From UBA5336 sp964412785 (GTDB lineage Bacteria; Pseudomonadota; Alphaproteobacteria; Caulobacterales; Hyphomonadaceae), in the NCBI GenBank assembly GCA_964412785.1, contig CAYPQD010000002.1, forward strand, positions 59,267-123,266: a stretch of DNA of 64,000 nt, written 5' to 3'. Shown here one piece after another: positions 41,237-49,802 of the stretch. Each line of letters starts with the position of its first letter. Position 1 is the stretch's first letter. A program made the position numbers and the translations under genes. The notes beneath the pieces were generated by a model. That model was not told where the DNA came from, did no database searches, and worked only from the letters and a program-made list of their open reading frames with translations.

Positions 41237-43585
41237 TCATCGCGCGAACAACCGCTCCAGCTGGCGTCGCTTGTAGCGGGCATACAGCGAACCCTCCGAG
41301 GCGTCTGCCGCCTCGCCGGTCTCGCCGCGTGCGCGCATCAGGCTGGCCTCTGCGACACCGACTGCGATGAGCGCGCGGCCATAGAGCCCGTTCTCCGGGT
41401 CGAGCCGGGCGCGGGCGGCCTCAAGCAGGGCTTCGGCCTCGTCAGGTCGCCCCCGCAGCGCAGCAATCTGGACCTTGACCACTTGGGCCTGGACATATTC
41501 CAGGGCCTGCGTGCCGCCGAAGGCGAGGGCCGGCGCCTCGCAGGCCTCCGCCGCGGCGAGGGCACCGGCAAGGTCGCCCCGCTCCAGCGCGATCTCTGCT
41601 TTGATGATGAGCGCGCGCGCCTGCTCTCGCGAGGGGCCCTTCTCCGCGCCGGCAACGGCCAGCACCTTGTCCACCAGCGCCTCGGCCTCGTCATTCCGGC
41701 CGGCATGGAAGACCAGCAGGCGGGCGAGGTTGAGGCGCGAGGTGTCGACATTGGTCACCGCCTGCAGGGGCGAGGACTCCACCACCTTGATGCTGTCGCG
41801 GATCGCTTCCAGCGCGCCGTCATAGTCGCCGACGTCCACATGATTGGCGGCCAGATCGTTATAGAGAAAGATCATGTCCTGAATGTTGGTGTCCGGATCG
41901 CCGGACTTGAGGGCGATGGCGCGCTTCAGAATGTCGATGGCATGGCGGGAGTCGGCGTCCTCGCCGGTTGCATAGGCGAGGATGGAGGCGATCGCGGCGT
42001 GGTCAACGGAGTTCTCGTCCGGCCCGCTGGCATAGGCCGCCAGCGTCTCGCGCAGCATGGGGATGGCCTCGTCCATCCGCCCGACCGTGGCATAGGCGCG
42101 CCCCAGAAGTGCGCGGGCGTGGAAGCGCGCCTCCGCGTCGCCGCGCCCGTCTGCGATGAAGGGTTCAAGCACCTCGATGCCGGCGGTGAAATCATTGCGG
42201 AAGATGAGGGCCTGCCCGATCGCGAGGACGGTGAAGCTCGCGCGTTGCGGGTCGCCGCCGAGAGAGTCGAGGGCCCGCACGGCCGTCTTCATCAGCGAGT
42301 TGCGGACAATCTGCGGGTCGACCACGTCGCCGTCGGCGCTGTCGCCGGCAAACAGGCGGTTGAGCGCTTCGGAATAGGCCGCACTGATCCGCTGGTTGAA
42401 GACGGCCCGGCCGGCCGCCAGCTCGGCGTCCGCCTGAGCAAGGCGTGCGCGCGCGGCTTCAGCGGCGGCGCGCTCTGCCATCTGGCCGGTTCCGATCAGT
42501 CCACCAGCGAGTGCAAGGACAAGCAGGGCCGTCACCGTGCTGAGGCCGCGATAGCGTTTCAGGAACAGGCCGGCCCGGTAGGCCCGCCCGCCGGCGCGCG
42601 CCTCCACCGGACGACGATCGAGCCAGTTGCCGAGATCATCGCACAGGGCATCCGCGCTGCCGTAACGCGCATCCTGTAGCGCGCTCAGCGCCTTGTGGAG
42701 GATTGCGGAAAGGTCAGCCGGCAGGGCGGCATCGACGCCGACACCTGTTCCATCGCTGCGGCGCCCGGGCAGGCGTCCGGTGAGGAGTTCGTGGGCCAGC
42801 ATGGCAAGCGCGAACACGTCGGTGGCCGTGGAGACCGGCTCACCGCGGAGCTGCTCGGGTGCGGCATAGGCCAGTGTCAGCGGTGCGGCGAGGTCGGCGT
42901 CGCCCTCCGCGAGCAGGCCCGCGACGCCAAAATCGATCAGCTTGACCTGCCCACCCCGTGTCACCAGCACGTTGGAGGGTTTGATGTCGCGGTGCAGGAC
43001 GAGGCGGGCATGGGCATGGGCCACGGCCTCGCCGACCGCCCGGATGAGGGCGATCCGCCCTGCCCGACCGGTCTGGTGTGCCGCAACATGCTCAGTCAGC
43101 GTGACCCCGTCGACGCGCTCTGTGACCATGAAGGGCCGTCCGTCGGCGCTGACGCCGCCATCAATCAGTCGGGCGATCGCCGGATGTTCGAGGCGGGCAA
43201 GCACCTGTCGTTCGCGGCTGAAGCGGGCCCATGCGTTGGCATCGGCGGAGCGGATCAGCTTCAGGGCTGCGTCCTGTTCATACAGCCCGTCTGCGCGGTG
43301 AACGGCATAGACCTCACCCATGCCGCCCTGTCCGATCAGGCTATCGACCTGCCAAGCGCCGAGCCGGTCGCCGGGAGACAGGCCCGGCGTATCAGCGGCG
43401 GAGCCGGCGGAGGTCGCCATGAAGCCGGTCTCGCGCTCGGCGGCAATGACAAGGCGCAGCACCGCGGTGATGGTCTCGTCGTCGCCCGCCTCGGCGCGCA
43501 CATAAGCCTCCCGCTCGCATGACGGGCGCTCCATCGCTGCGTCAAACAGGGCGCTGATCCTCTGCCAGTGCTCAATCCGGGTCAT
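41237..43585 (-). CDS. Membrane Ser/Thr protein kinase with C-terminal TPR-like domain
   Basis: 782 residues. Kinase domain about 75-330: G-loop GQGGMGEV (85-92), Lys109, catalytic HRDIKPSN (198-205), DFG 218-220, then APEQL. It looks catalytically competent. One membrane helix at about 348-367 divides it from about 410 residues of helical repeats that read as TPR-like pairs (for example ARFHARALLGRAYATVGRMDEA), likely periplasmic. The N-terminal 60 residues resemble the helical start found in kinases paired with ECF sigma factors, but no sigma gene is adjacent. Substrate unknown. Confidence 0.9.
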   Translation of the reverse strand: MTRIEHWQRISALFDAAMERPSCEREAYVRAEAGDDETITAVLRLVIAAERETGFMATSAGSAADTPGLSPGDRLGAWQVDSLIGQGGMGEVYAVHRADGLYEQDAALKLIRSADANAWARFSRERQVLARLEHPAIARLIDGGVSADGRPFMVTERVDGVTLTEHVAAHQTGRAGRIALIRAVGEAVAHAHARLVLHRDIKPSNVLVTRGGQVKLIDFGVAGLLAEGDADLAAPLTLAYAAPEQLRGEPVSTATDVFALAMLAHELLTGRLPGRRSDGTGVGVDAALPADLSAILHKALSALQDARYGSADALCDDLGNWLDRRPVEARAGGRAYRAGLFLKRYRGLSTVTALLVLALAGGLIGTGQMAERAAAEAARARLAQADAELAAGRAVFNQRISAAYSEALNRLFAGDSADGDVVDPQIVRNSLMKTAVRALDSLGGDPQRASFTVLAIGQALIFRNDFTAGIEVLEPFIADGRGDAEARFHARALLGRAYATVGRMDEAIPMLRETLAAYASGPDENSVDHAAIASILAYATGEDADSRHAIDILKRAIALKSGDPDTNIQDMIFLYNDLAANHVDVGDYDGALEAIRDSIKVVESSPLQAVTNVDTSRLNLARLLVFHAGRNDEAEALVDKVLAVAGAEKGPSREQARALIIKAEIALERGDLAGALAAAEACEAPALAFGGTQALEYVQAQVVKVQIAALRGRPDEAEALLEAARARLDPENGLYGRALIAVGVAEASLMRARGETGEAADASEGSLYARYKRRQLERLFAR

Positions 43586-43727
43586 CGATGCGCCTACCTC
43601 CCCTTATGATGTCGTCTAGCATGGCCGCCCGGAATGGAAATCAGGCGACATTTCTGTGGCGCTCGGTTGGCCTTGGCAGGCGAACGCCCTAAAGCTTGGG
43701 GTGTCGTTACGCAAATGGAGGCCGGCC

Positions 43728-43937
43728 ATGTCACCTGACGAGATCCGCCGCGTCGAAGCCTATCTGCGGCGCAAGCTGCACCCGGAACTGCGCGCCATTG
43801 AGCGCGAGCGAGCCGAGGACAGTGTCGAGATCTATCTTGGCGCGGAGTTCCTGGCCGTCGTCTACAAGGATGTCGACGAAGGCGAGACCGCCTACCAGTT
43901 CCAGATGACCATCCTGTCGGAGGACCTGCCGGGTTGA
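43728..43937 (+). CDS. DUF3126 family protein
   Basis: 69 residues from ATG 43728, preceded by GGAGGC. The compact sequence MSPDEIRRVEAYLRRKLHPE ... EDSVEIYLGAEFLAVVYKD ... GETAYQFQMTIL matches the alphaproteobacterial DUF3126 family. It is short, acidic and of unknown function. The osmoprotectant transporter gene begins 22 bases after its stop. Confidence 0.85.
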   Translation: MSPDEIRRVEAYLRRKLHPELRAIERERAEDSVEIYLGAEFLAVVYKDVDEGETAYQFQMTILSEDLPG

Positions 43938-43959
43938 CCGGCCGGCTGCCGGCGCCACC

Positions 43960-44730
43960 ATGCTGCTCTCGGTCCGCGACCTTGCGAAGCGCTTTGGCGG
44001 TCTTGCCGCCGTGGATGGCGTCTCGTTCGAGCTGGCCGCCGGTGAGACCCTGGCGCTGATCGGCCCGTCCGGCTGTGGCAAGACCACTTGCCTCAAGATG
44101 ATCAACCGCCTGGTCGAGCCCGATCGCGGCGAGATCCTTCTGGAGGGGCAGGAGGCCCATGCGGTCGCTGCACCCGACTGGCGGCGGCGGATCGGGTATG
44201 TCATCCAGGGTGCCGGCCTGTTCCCGCACATGCGGGTCGGTGACAATGTCGCGGTGACCATGCGCCTGAAGGGCTGGCCTGCCGATCGGATTGCCAAACG
44301 CACTGCCGCGCTGCTCGACATGGTGGCCCTGCCGGCTGGTGCGTATGCCCGGCGCTGGCCAACGGAGCTTTCCGGAGGACAGCGCCAGCGGGTCGGCCTC
44401 GCCCGGGCGCTCGCCGGCGAGCCGGACCTCGTCCTGATGGACGAGCCCTTCTCCGCGCTCGATGCGTTGACCAAGGAGCAGCTGATCGAGGATGTCGCCG
44501 CCCTGCGGGCCCGGCTCGGCTTCTCCGCCATTCTCGTCACCCATGACTTCGCCGAGGCGCTGCGCTTTGCCGACAAGATCGCCGTCATGGAGACGGGCCG
44601 CATCGTCCAGATCGGCACGGCCGCGGACCTGATCGCCGCGCCGGCCAGCAAGGCGGTGACGGAGCTGCTGCAGGCGCCCCGGCGCTCTGCCGAGGCAGTG
44701 AGCGCGGTGTTCGACGGGGCGGGCGCCTGA
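43960..44730 (+). CDS. Osmoprotectant ABC transporter ATP-binding protein
   Basis: 256 residues. Walker A GPSGCGKTT, Q-loop region RRIGYVIQGAGLFPHM, signature LSGGQRQRVGLARALAG, Walker B LVLMDEPFSALD and H-loop VTHD. The IQGAGLFPHMRV stretch is typical of the OpuC/ProV glycine-betaine/choline branch. It lacks the C-terminal CBS pair found in ProV and OpuCA. Its TGA stop directly abuts the ATG of the permease fusion gene, indicating a two-gene transporter operon. Confidence 0.92.
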   Translation: MLLSVRDLAKRFGGLAAVDGVSFELAAGETLALIGPSGCGKTTCLKMINRLVEPDRGEILLEGQEAHAVAAPDWRRRIGYVIQGAGLFPHMRVGDNVAVTMRLKGWPADRIAKRTAALLDMVALPAGAYARRWPTELSGGQRQRVGLARALAGEPDLVLMDEPFSALDALTKEQLIEDVAALRARLGFSAILVTHDFAEALRFADKIAVMETGRIVQIGTAADLIAAPASKAVTELLQAPRRSAEAVSAVFDGAGA

Positions 44731-46266
44731 ATGTTCGCTGAGGAACTTGCCGTCTTTCCCGGGCACTACACGGGCCACCTCGTGCTCTCCTTTACTGCCA
44801 TCCTGACCGGCCTTGCGGTCTCGGTTCCGCTCGGTGTCTTTGCGGCGCGGTCGCGCGTGCTGGCCGGGCCCTCGCTCGCGATCGCGAGCGTGGTGCAGAC
44901 CATACCGGGCCTTGCCCTGCTGGCCCTGATGGTGCCGCTGCTCGGCGGACAGATCGGCTTCTGGCCGGCCTATGCGGCGCTGGCGCTTTATTCCGTCCTG
45001 CCTATCCTGCGCAACACCATTGTCGGGCTGCAGGGGGTGCCGGCGAGCGTGCGCGAGGCAGCGCTCGGCGTCGGCATGACTCCGGTCCAGCGCTTCTGGT
45101 CGGTCGACCTGCCACTGGCCGGGCCGGTGATCGTCGCCGGGCTGAGGACTGCGACGGTCTGGGTGGTTGGCGCGGCGACCCTGTCGACACCGGTCGGAGC
45201 CGAAAGCCTTGGCAACTATATCTTCCAGGGGCTGCAGACGCGCACCTGGAGCGCGGTCCTGTTCGGCTGCCTCGTGTCCGCCGCCCTGGCACTCACGCTG
45301 GACCAGGTGATCCGCCTGTTCGAGACCGCCGCCGAACGGCGCTCGCGCGTGCGCGCCCTGCTCGGCGCGCTCGGTCTCGTGCTCGTGGCCCTGCCGCTCG
45401 CCAGCACTCTTTCCGAGCGCGCCGCCACGCAGGGGCGCGACGCGGAGTTTGTTGGCGCGGTCGAGCCGCTGGACGGCCGCCGGGTTGTCATCGGCGCGAA
45501 GGCGTTCACCGAGCAGTACATCCTTGCCGAAGTCATCGCCGCCGTGCTGGAACGCGAGGGGGCACGGGTGGAGGTGCGCGAGGGTCTCGGCTCGACGGTT
45601 GCCTTCGATGCGCTGACCTCGGGCGAGATCGATGTCTATATCGACTATACCGGGACGGTCTGGGCGACGCTGATGAAGCGTGAGGACGTTCCGCCGCGCG
45701 TGGTCATGTATGCTGAAACCTCCGCCTGGCTGCTGCAGACCCATGGCGTGCTGGCGATGGGCCGGCTCGGCTTCGAGAACGCCTATGCCTTCGCCACCAC
45801 GCGTGACACCGCCGCGCGCGAGGGGCTGGAGAGCATCGCCGACCTGCAGGGCCGCAATCTCAGCCTCGCCAGCGACCCGGAATTCTTCGGCCGGCCGGAA
45901 TGGACACGCACGCGCGACATCTATGGCCTCGGCACAATCACGCCGCGCGGCATGGACGCCGCTTTCATCTACGATGCGGTGCGACGCGGCGAGGTGGACC
46001 TGATCACCGCCTATACGACGGACGGGCGGATCGATGCCTATGACCTCGTCCTCCTCAAGGAACCGGCGGGCGCCCTGCCGCCCTATGATGCTTTCCTGCT
46101 CATTGCCCCGACGCGGCGCGATGACCGGGCGCTGCTTGATGCCCTCGCGCCGCTGGTCGGAGCGATCCCGAGCGCCGACATGCGCCGGGCCAACGCCATG
46201 GTCGATCTTGACCGGGAGCGCGTCGGCGCGGCGGCGGACTGGCTTGCGTCCGCGATCGGCGAGTAG
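44731..46266 (+). CDS. Osmoprotectant ABC permease fused to substrate-binding domain
   Basis: 511 residues. Residues 1-205 are an OpuCB-type permease (PILRNTIVGLQGVPASVREAALGVGM, EAA loop; five to six helices). An extra helix at about 207-226 puts the rest in the periplasm. Residues about 246-510 form an OpuAC/OsmX-type binding protein (VVIGAKAFTEQYILAEV, GEIDVYIDYTGTVWA). Fused permease-receptor proteins occur in this family, and the fusion explains why no separate binding protein is encoded. Likely ligands are glycine betaine, choline or carnitine. Confidence 0.92.
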   Translation: MFAEELAVFPGHYTGHLVLSFTAILTGLAVSVPLGVFAARSRVLAGPSLAIASVVQTIPGLALLALMVPLLGGQIGFWPAYAALALYSVLPILRNTIVGLQGVPASVREAALGVGMTPVQRFWSVDLPLAGPVIVAGLRTATVWVVGAATLSTPVGAESLGNYIFQGLQTRTWSAVLFGCLVSAALALTLDQVIRLFETAAERRSRVRALLGALGLVLVALPLASTLSERAATQGRDAEFVGAVEPLDGRRVVIGAKAFTEQYILAEVIAAVLEREGARVEVREGLGSTVAFDALTSGEIDVYIDYTGTVWATLMKREDVPPRVVMYAETSAWLLQTHGVLAMGRLGFENAYAFATTRDTAAREGLESIADLQGRNLSLASDPEFFGRPEWTRTRDIYGLGTITPRGMDAAFIYDAVRRGEVDLITAYTTDGRIDAYDLVLLKEPAGALPPYDAFLLIAPTRRDDRALLDALAPLVGAIPSADMRRANAMVDLDRERVGAAADWLASAIGE

Positions 46267-46279
46267 GCCCCCTTTCCGG

Positions 46280-47230
46280 TCAGATGCCGGCGCGGGTAAG
46301 CAGGCGGTCGAACGCCTCCCAGAACACCGCACGCTGCTCGTCGGTCTCCATCAGGATCTCATGGCGCGCGTCCTGCAGGACAATGTGCTCGCAATCCGGC
46401 AGGGCCGCACAGACGCGATCATGAGCGCCATTGTCGACCAGCTTTTCCTGTCCGGCGGTTGCGACGAGTATGGGCACGTCGATGGCTGCGATCTTCGGCA
46501 ACTTCGCGAATGTGGCGAGGATGTTGAGCGAGGCGCCAAGCCAGCCCCAGGTGACGGGGCCGAGGTCCAATTCCGGAGCGGCATCGACGAGCGCCCGCTG
46601 CAATGACCAGCGGCGCGCGTCATGGGTGACGATATTGTCCTGGAAGCGCTCGCGCGGACCGGGCTGGACCGCATAGTCTCCGGACCGGCCAAGGACGCGC
46701 ATTGCCCAGACCAGATAGCGGATGCCGAAGGTGCGCGTGCGAAGGCCCCACATCGGCGCGCTGAAGGCGGCGGCCTCGACGCGGACCAGGCCCTCGGCCA
46801 GCGCCGCCAGCGCGATCGCTCCGCCCATGGAATGGGCGAGCGCCACGTGCGGGCGCGGCAGGCGGTCTTGCAGTTCCGCCAGCCCGTTGGCGAGCGCGCC
46901 CATGAATGTGCGGAACGTGTCGATGTGGCCCTTGCGGGTGTCGTCGAGAAGGCGGTCAGAGCGCCCCTGGCCGGGCCAGTCGAGGATAAGGACGGCAAAG
47001 CCGCGCGCCTGCAGGTCGCGGGCGACCTCGAAATACTTCTCGATGAATTCGGTCCGTCCCGGGCAGACGATGCAGGTGCCGCGGGGCTGGCCATTGCCCA
47101 TGGCCGGAACCACGCAGGCGCGCAGCCGCCGCCCGGCAATGCCGCGGAACCAGGCAAGGTCGGCGCCCTCCGGCCGGGGATTTCCCGGCAGGTCGACAAA
47201 GCTGTCGAGGTCCTGCGCCTTCATTGCCAT
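46280..47230 (-). CDS. Alpha/beta hydrolase, lysophospholipase-like
   Basis: 316 residues from ATG 47230 (ATG 47224 also possible). Alpha/beta hydrolase fold: LILDWPGQGRSDR as the family block after strand 4, nucleophile elbow AHSMGGAIAL with catalytic Ser, and a later DIPILVATAGQEKLVD before the terminal His in DARHEI. The GRTEFIEKYFEVARDL opening resembles PldB-like monoglyceride/lysophospholipases. It converges on the Opu permease fusion gene. Confidence 0.87.
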   Translation of the reverse strand: MAMKAQDLDSFVDLPGNPRPEGADLAWFRGIAGRRLRACVVPAMGNGQPRGTCIVCPGRTEFIEKYFEVARDLQARGFAVLILDWPGQGRSDRLLDDTRKGHIDTFRTFMGALANGLAELQDRLPRPHVALAHSMGGAIALAALAEGLVRVEAAAFSAPMWGLRTRTFGIRYLVWAMRVLGRSGDYAVQPGPRERFQDNIVTHDARRWSLQRALVDAAPELDLGPVTWGWLGASLNILATFAKLPKIAAIDVPILVATAGQEKLVDNGAHDRVCAALPDCEHIVLQDARHEILMETDEQRAVFWEAFDRLLTRAGI

Positions 47231-47256
47231 GCCGTGGCTTCATGTCCTTCAAGACA

Positions 47257-47289
47257 AGGGCCCGCCAGTCCTGTGCACTGGCGGGCCCT
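47257..47289 (-). terminator. Hairpin after the SCP2 gene
   Basis: AGGGCCCGCCAGT (47257-47269) and ACTGGCGGGCCCT (47277-47289) form a perfect 13-bp stem with a 7-base loop. On the minus strand it is followed by TTGTCTT, a poor T-run, so termination is likely but not certain. Confidence 0.75.
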
Positions 47290-47340
47290 GTCGAGGGAGT
47301 CGTCCTGCCGGGCCAGTGGTCGTCCCAGCAGGACCGCGCC

Positions 47341-47643
47341 TTACGCGAATTTCGACATCAGCGATTTCAACTGCATGGCCACGGACATGTCGCCATCGAC
47401 CTTCAGCTTGCCCTGCATGAACGCCATGGTGCCGTCCATCTCGCCGGCAGCAAGCTTCATGAAATCGTCCCAGGTGACCTTGATCGTCGCATCGGCCTCG
47501 CTGTCGGAATTGTCGACCTGGCCTTCGGTGCCGTTGATAAAGAGCCTGCCGACATCGCCAAAGTCGAATTTCACCTTCTTGGTGAAATCACCGCCCGGCT
47601 GGACAGCCGCAGCCGCGCGCTGGGTTAGTTCCTCTAGGGTCAT
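47341..47643 (-). CDS. SCP2 sterol-transfer domain protein
   Basis: 100 residues, a stand-alone SCP2 domain: KVKFDFGDVGRLFINGTEGQVD, ATIKVTWDDFMKLAAGEMDGTMAFMQGKLKVDGD (quoted in part), LKSLMSKFA. Such small proteins bind lipids or acyl-CoA in a hydrophobic tunnel; the true ligand in bacteria is rarely known. It is transcribed on its own, with a strong hairpin downstream. Confidence 0.9.
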   Translation of the reverse strand: MTLEELTQRAAAAVQPGGDFTKKVKFDFGDVGRLFINGTEGQVDNSDSEADATIKVTWDDFMKLAAGEMDGTMAFMQGKLKVDGDMSVAMQLKSLMSKFA

Positions 47644-47764
47644 GGGATCCTCCTTGACTGACCTCGCCCGCGATAAAGCCGTTTTGGGGGCGGAGACGCA
47701 AGGGCCGAAATGACCGCCCTTCCGGGCCGCCCCGTCACATCGGCTCCACGCCGGATCGTGCCGG

Positions 47765-48106
47765 CTATTTGTAGACGGCTTCTTTCTTGAAGTGCGTCGT
47801 CAGCAGGTAATAGACCACGGCGCGGTGCTTGGCGCGCACTGACTTTCCATACTGCTCGATCACGGCCTGCAGGCCTTCGTCGAGCTTTGGCCCGTCGGGC
47901 AGGCCGAGTTTCTTGATGAGGAAGTTCTTCTTGACCCGTTCCAGTTCGGACGGGTCGGTTGCCGACACCGTGGAGCTGTCGCGATTGTAGATGGACGGCC
48001 CGCAGCCGATCGTCACCTTGCGCAGGAGCTCCATGTCCGGTGTAACGCCGGCCTTGTCCTTCAGGTCAGCCGCGTACTTCTCGATCAGTTCGTCGCGCTT
48101 GCTCAT
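47765..48106 (-). CDS. DUF2853 family protein
   Basis: 113 residues from ATG 48106 (MSKRDELIEKYAADLKD). The whole sequence follows the DUF2853 pattern, including TIGCGPSIYNRDSSTVSATDPSEL, KKNFLIKKLGLPDG and AVVYYLLTTHFKKEAVY. It is a small helical cytosolic protein of unknown function, common in alpha- and other proteobacteria. No operon partner. Confidence 0.92.
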   Translation of the reverse strand: MSKRDELIEKYAADLKDKAGVTPDMELLRKVTIGCGPSIYNRDSSTVSATDPSELERVKKNFLIKKLGLPDGPKLDEGLQAVIEQYGKSVRAKHRAVVYYLLTTHFKKEAVYK

Positions 48107-48170
48107 CGGTTCCGATCCCTCCATTTCAAACGCTTCGTTACCGGTTTATCGGGCCCGCGAACCGAGCCCC

Positions 48171-48196
48171 CCAACCCCGATCATTTGATCGGTTGG
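48171..48196 (-). terminator. Inverted repeat downstream of the pseudouridine synthase gene
   Basis: CCAACC-CC-GATCA (48171-48183) pairs with TGATCGGTTGG (48186-48196) with two bulged C residues and a TT loop. It lies about 50 bases past the stop of the minus-strand pseudouridine synthase gene. There is no T-run, so its role as terminator is a guess. Confidence 0.4.
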
Positions 48197-48245
48197 CGGA
48201 CAGTGCCGCGACTCGGTCCGTGCGCCCACTGGTTTTGGCAGTCAC

Positions 48246-49013
48246 TCAGCCAGCGGACGGGTTGATGAAGGCGTCGCGTTCCGCCTCGGTGAGCGGGCGC
48301 CAGCGCCCTTCGGGCAGGCCGGCGAGCTTCAGCGGCCCGATCCGGGTGCGCAGGAGGTCGCTCACGGTCAGCCCGACCAGTTCGCACATCCGCCGGACCT
48401 GCCGGTTTCGGCCCTCGCGCAGGACAAAGCGCAGCACCGGACCCTTCACATGGCTCACCTGCGCCCGCTTCAGCCGCCGCCCATCCAGCGACAGGCCATG
48501 GCGCAGCAGGGCGAGGCGGCCCTCCGTGATCTCGCCTTCAACGCGCACAAGGTAATCCTTTTCCACGCCGGCGCGCGGGCCGATCAGCGCCTTCGCCAGC
48601 ACCCCGTCATCGGACAGCAGCAGGAGGCCGCGGCTGTCCTGGTCGAGCCGGCCGAGCGGGGCCAGCGAGCGGCGGCCGGGCGGCATACCGGTGTCGCCCT
48701 CCCGGTTGGCGGCAGTGGCGAGGCGGATCGCCGGGACCTGCTCGCCCTCTGGCGTGCCGGAGACATAGCCCGGCGGCTTGTGCATCACCAGGGTCATGCG
48801 GTCGGCCAGTGTCGCCTCGGCGCGGTCTGACAGGGTCAGGGTTTCGCCGGGCCAGATCTTGTGGCCGGGCTCGGTGACGGGCTTGCCGCCGACCGAGACG
48901 AGGCCGTCGGTAATCAGCGCCTCGGCTTCCCGGCGCGAACAGACGCCGGACTGTGCGAGCCATTTGTTGACGCGCTGGGGCTCGCTGCCGGTGTAGGTCC
49001 TCGTCCACGCCAT
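48246..49013 (-). CDS. RluF/RluB-like rRNA pseudouridine synthase
   Basis: 255 residues. An S4 RNA-binding domain (RVNKWLAQSGVCSRREAEALI) is followed by the RsuA/RluB/E/F catalytic domain. Catalytic Asp lies in GRLDQDSRGLLLLSDDG, with EKDYLVRVEG and REGRNRQVRRMCELVGLTVSDLLRTRIGPL (quoted in part). The GVCSRREA plus CELVGLTVSDLLRTRI pattern is nearest to RluF-type enzymes that modify 23S rRNA. Sub-family assignment by eye is tentative. Confidence 0.9.
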   Translation of the reverse strand: MAWTRTYTGSEPQRVNKWLAQSGVCSRREAEALITDGLVSVGGKPVTEPGHKIWPGETLTLSDRAEATLADRMTLVMHKPPGYVSGTPEGEQVPAIRLATAANREGDTGMPPGRRSLAPLGRLDQDSRGLLLLSDDGVLAKALIGPRAGVEKDYLVRVEGEITEGRLALLRHGLSLDGRRLKRAQVSHVKGPVLRFVLREGRNRQVRRMCELVGLTVSDLLRTRIGPLKLAGLPEGRWRPLTEAERDAFINPSAG

Positions 49014-49154
49014 GGGGGGGATTTAGCCGGCGCAAGGCGTTGGCGCCAGAGTCGGCCGAAGGTGGGCCTGCGACGCTCTTGCACAGCTGTGCCGGGCATC
49101 CGCTGGCGCGGCCGGATGTATACAATCAGCGGCGATCAAATTAAGGATTGGAGC

Positions 49155-49484
49155 ATGGACCAACTGTCTCGCGGCGATGTCAATCGGATACTCATCTGGA
49201 CCCTTGCGGTGCCGGTGCTCGGCACCTGGCCTCTGGTCTCGGCCCTGCCGGTGTTCGGCGTGCTCCAGCAGGACGCCTCAGCCCTGTCGCTGACCGGCGA
49301 CATCATGTTCCTGGCGGCAGGCTTCTGGGGACTGGGCACGCTGTATTTCGTGGCAGTCCTTTCGGCCCGTCCCAGCATCGCGCCGGCGCTGCAGGGGGCC
49401 CTTCGCGGGCGCGCTGGTCTTGTCACGGTGTATGCGCTGGCTTGGATGACCCTTTACTGGCTGTTCAAGGGCTTCCTTGTCTAG
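49155..49484 (+). CDS. Small three-helix membrane protein
   Basis: 109 residues from ATG 49155, with AAGGATTGGAG upstream. Three hydrophobic helices at about 11-33, 45-67 and 86-108 (LVTVYALAWMTLYWLFKGFLV). No family recognised. It is transcribed divergently from the pseudouridine synthase gene. The stop codon overlaps the end of the 55-bp repeat (49483) by two bases, so the repeat directly follows the gene. Confidence 0.7.
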   Translation: MDQLSRGDVNRILIWTLAVPVLGTWPLVSALPVFGVLQQDASALSLTGDIMFLAAGFWGLGTLYFVAVLSARPSIAPALQGALRGRAGLVTVYALAWMTLYWLFKGFLV

Positions 49485-49537
49485 GGCAGGTTCCGACCAA
49501 ATTGAGCCACTTGGCCGCTTGAGTTTTTCGTCAGGGC
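49483..49537 (-). repeat. 55-bp dispersed repeat, copy B
   Basis: Read on the minus strand it starts GCCCTGACGAAAAAC and ends GGTCGGAACCTGCCCT. It matches copy A (8487-8541) at 48 of 55 positions with the same ends, in inverted orientation and 41 kb away. It overlaps the stop codon of the upstream small membrane gene. Confidence 0.85.
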
Positions 49538-49760
49538 TAAAGCAAGTTCGGAGCAAATGGAATCGTTTGCGAACGGATACTTGCTCAAAAACAAGGCTCT
49601 AAAGCGCAGGTCTGGAGTGAAACGAAAGACCGGGGCTTCAGGAGCGTGTCGTCCGGCGATGCGGGCATAAGCCTGCCCTGGACCCGATCCGGGGTCGGAC
49701 CGGCGCGCGACGACGATCCTGGCGGAAAAGGCAAGTGTCCGGCACCTGGAAGCCCTCTTA
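49538..49760. other. Non-coding island with further repeat-like sequence
   Basis: No supported gene. The segment 49545-49650 has lower GC than its surroundings and phrases such as CGTTTGCGAACG (imperfect palindrome). GACCC (49681-49685) and GGGTC (49692-49696) form a short inverted repeat around GATCCG. The composition suggests mosaic intergenic repeats; I see no coding or tRNA signature. Confidence 0.5.
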
Positions 49761-49802
49761 TACCAAGCTGCACGGATCGGTTCCGATCCATGCAGCTTGG
49801 TA
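49761..49802. repeat. 42-bp near-perfect palindrome
   Basis: TACCAAGCTGCA (49761-49772) and TGCAGCTTGGTA (49791-49802) are perfect 12-bp arms. Inside them GGATCGG and CCGATCC are a second perfect pair, so only one base pair plus the central TT mismatch across 42 bp. A decayed second copy adjoins the ppa stop at 17430-17469. It may be a REP/BIME-like unit or a bidirectional terminator. Confidence 0.85.

Noticed and set aside
43594..46332. A 912-codon open frame antisense to the DUF3126 and osmoprotectant transporter genes
   Set aside because: It mirrors the codon structure of strong genes on the other strand, is extremely rich in Arg, Gly, Asp and His, and has no recognisable domain. High GC content makes such antisense frames long by default.
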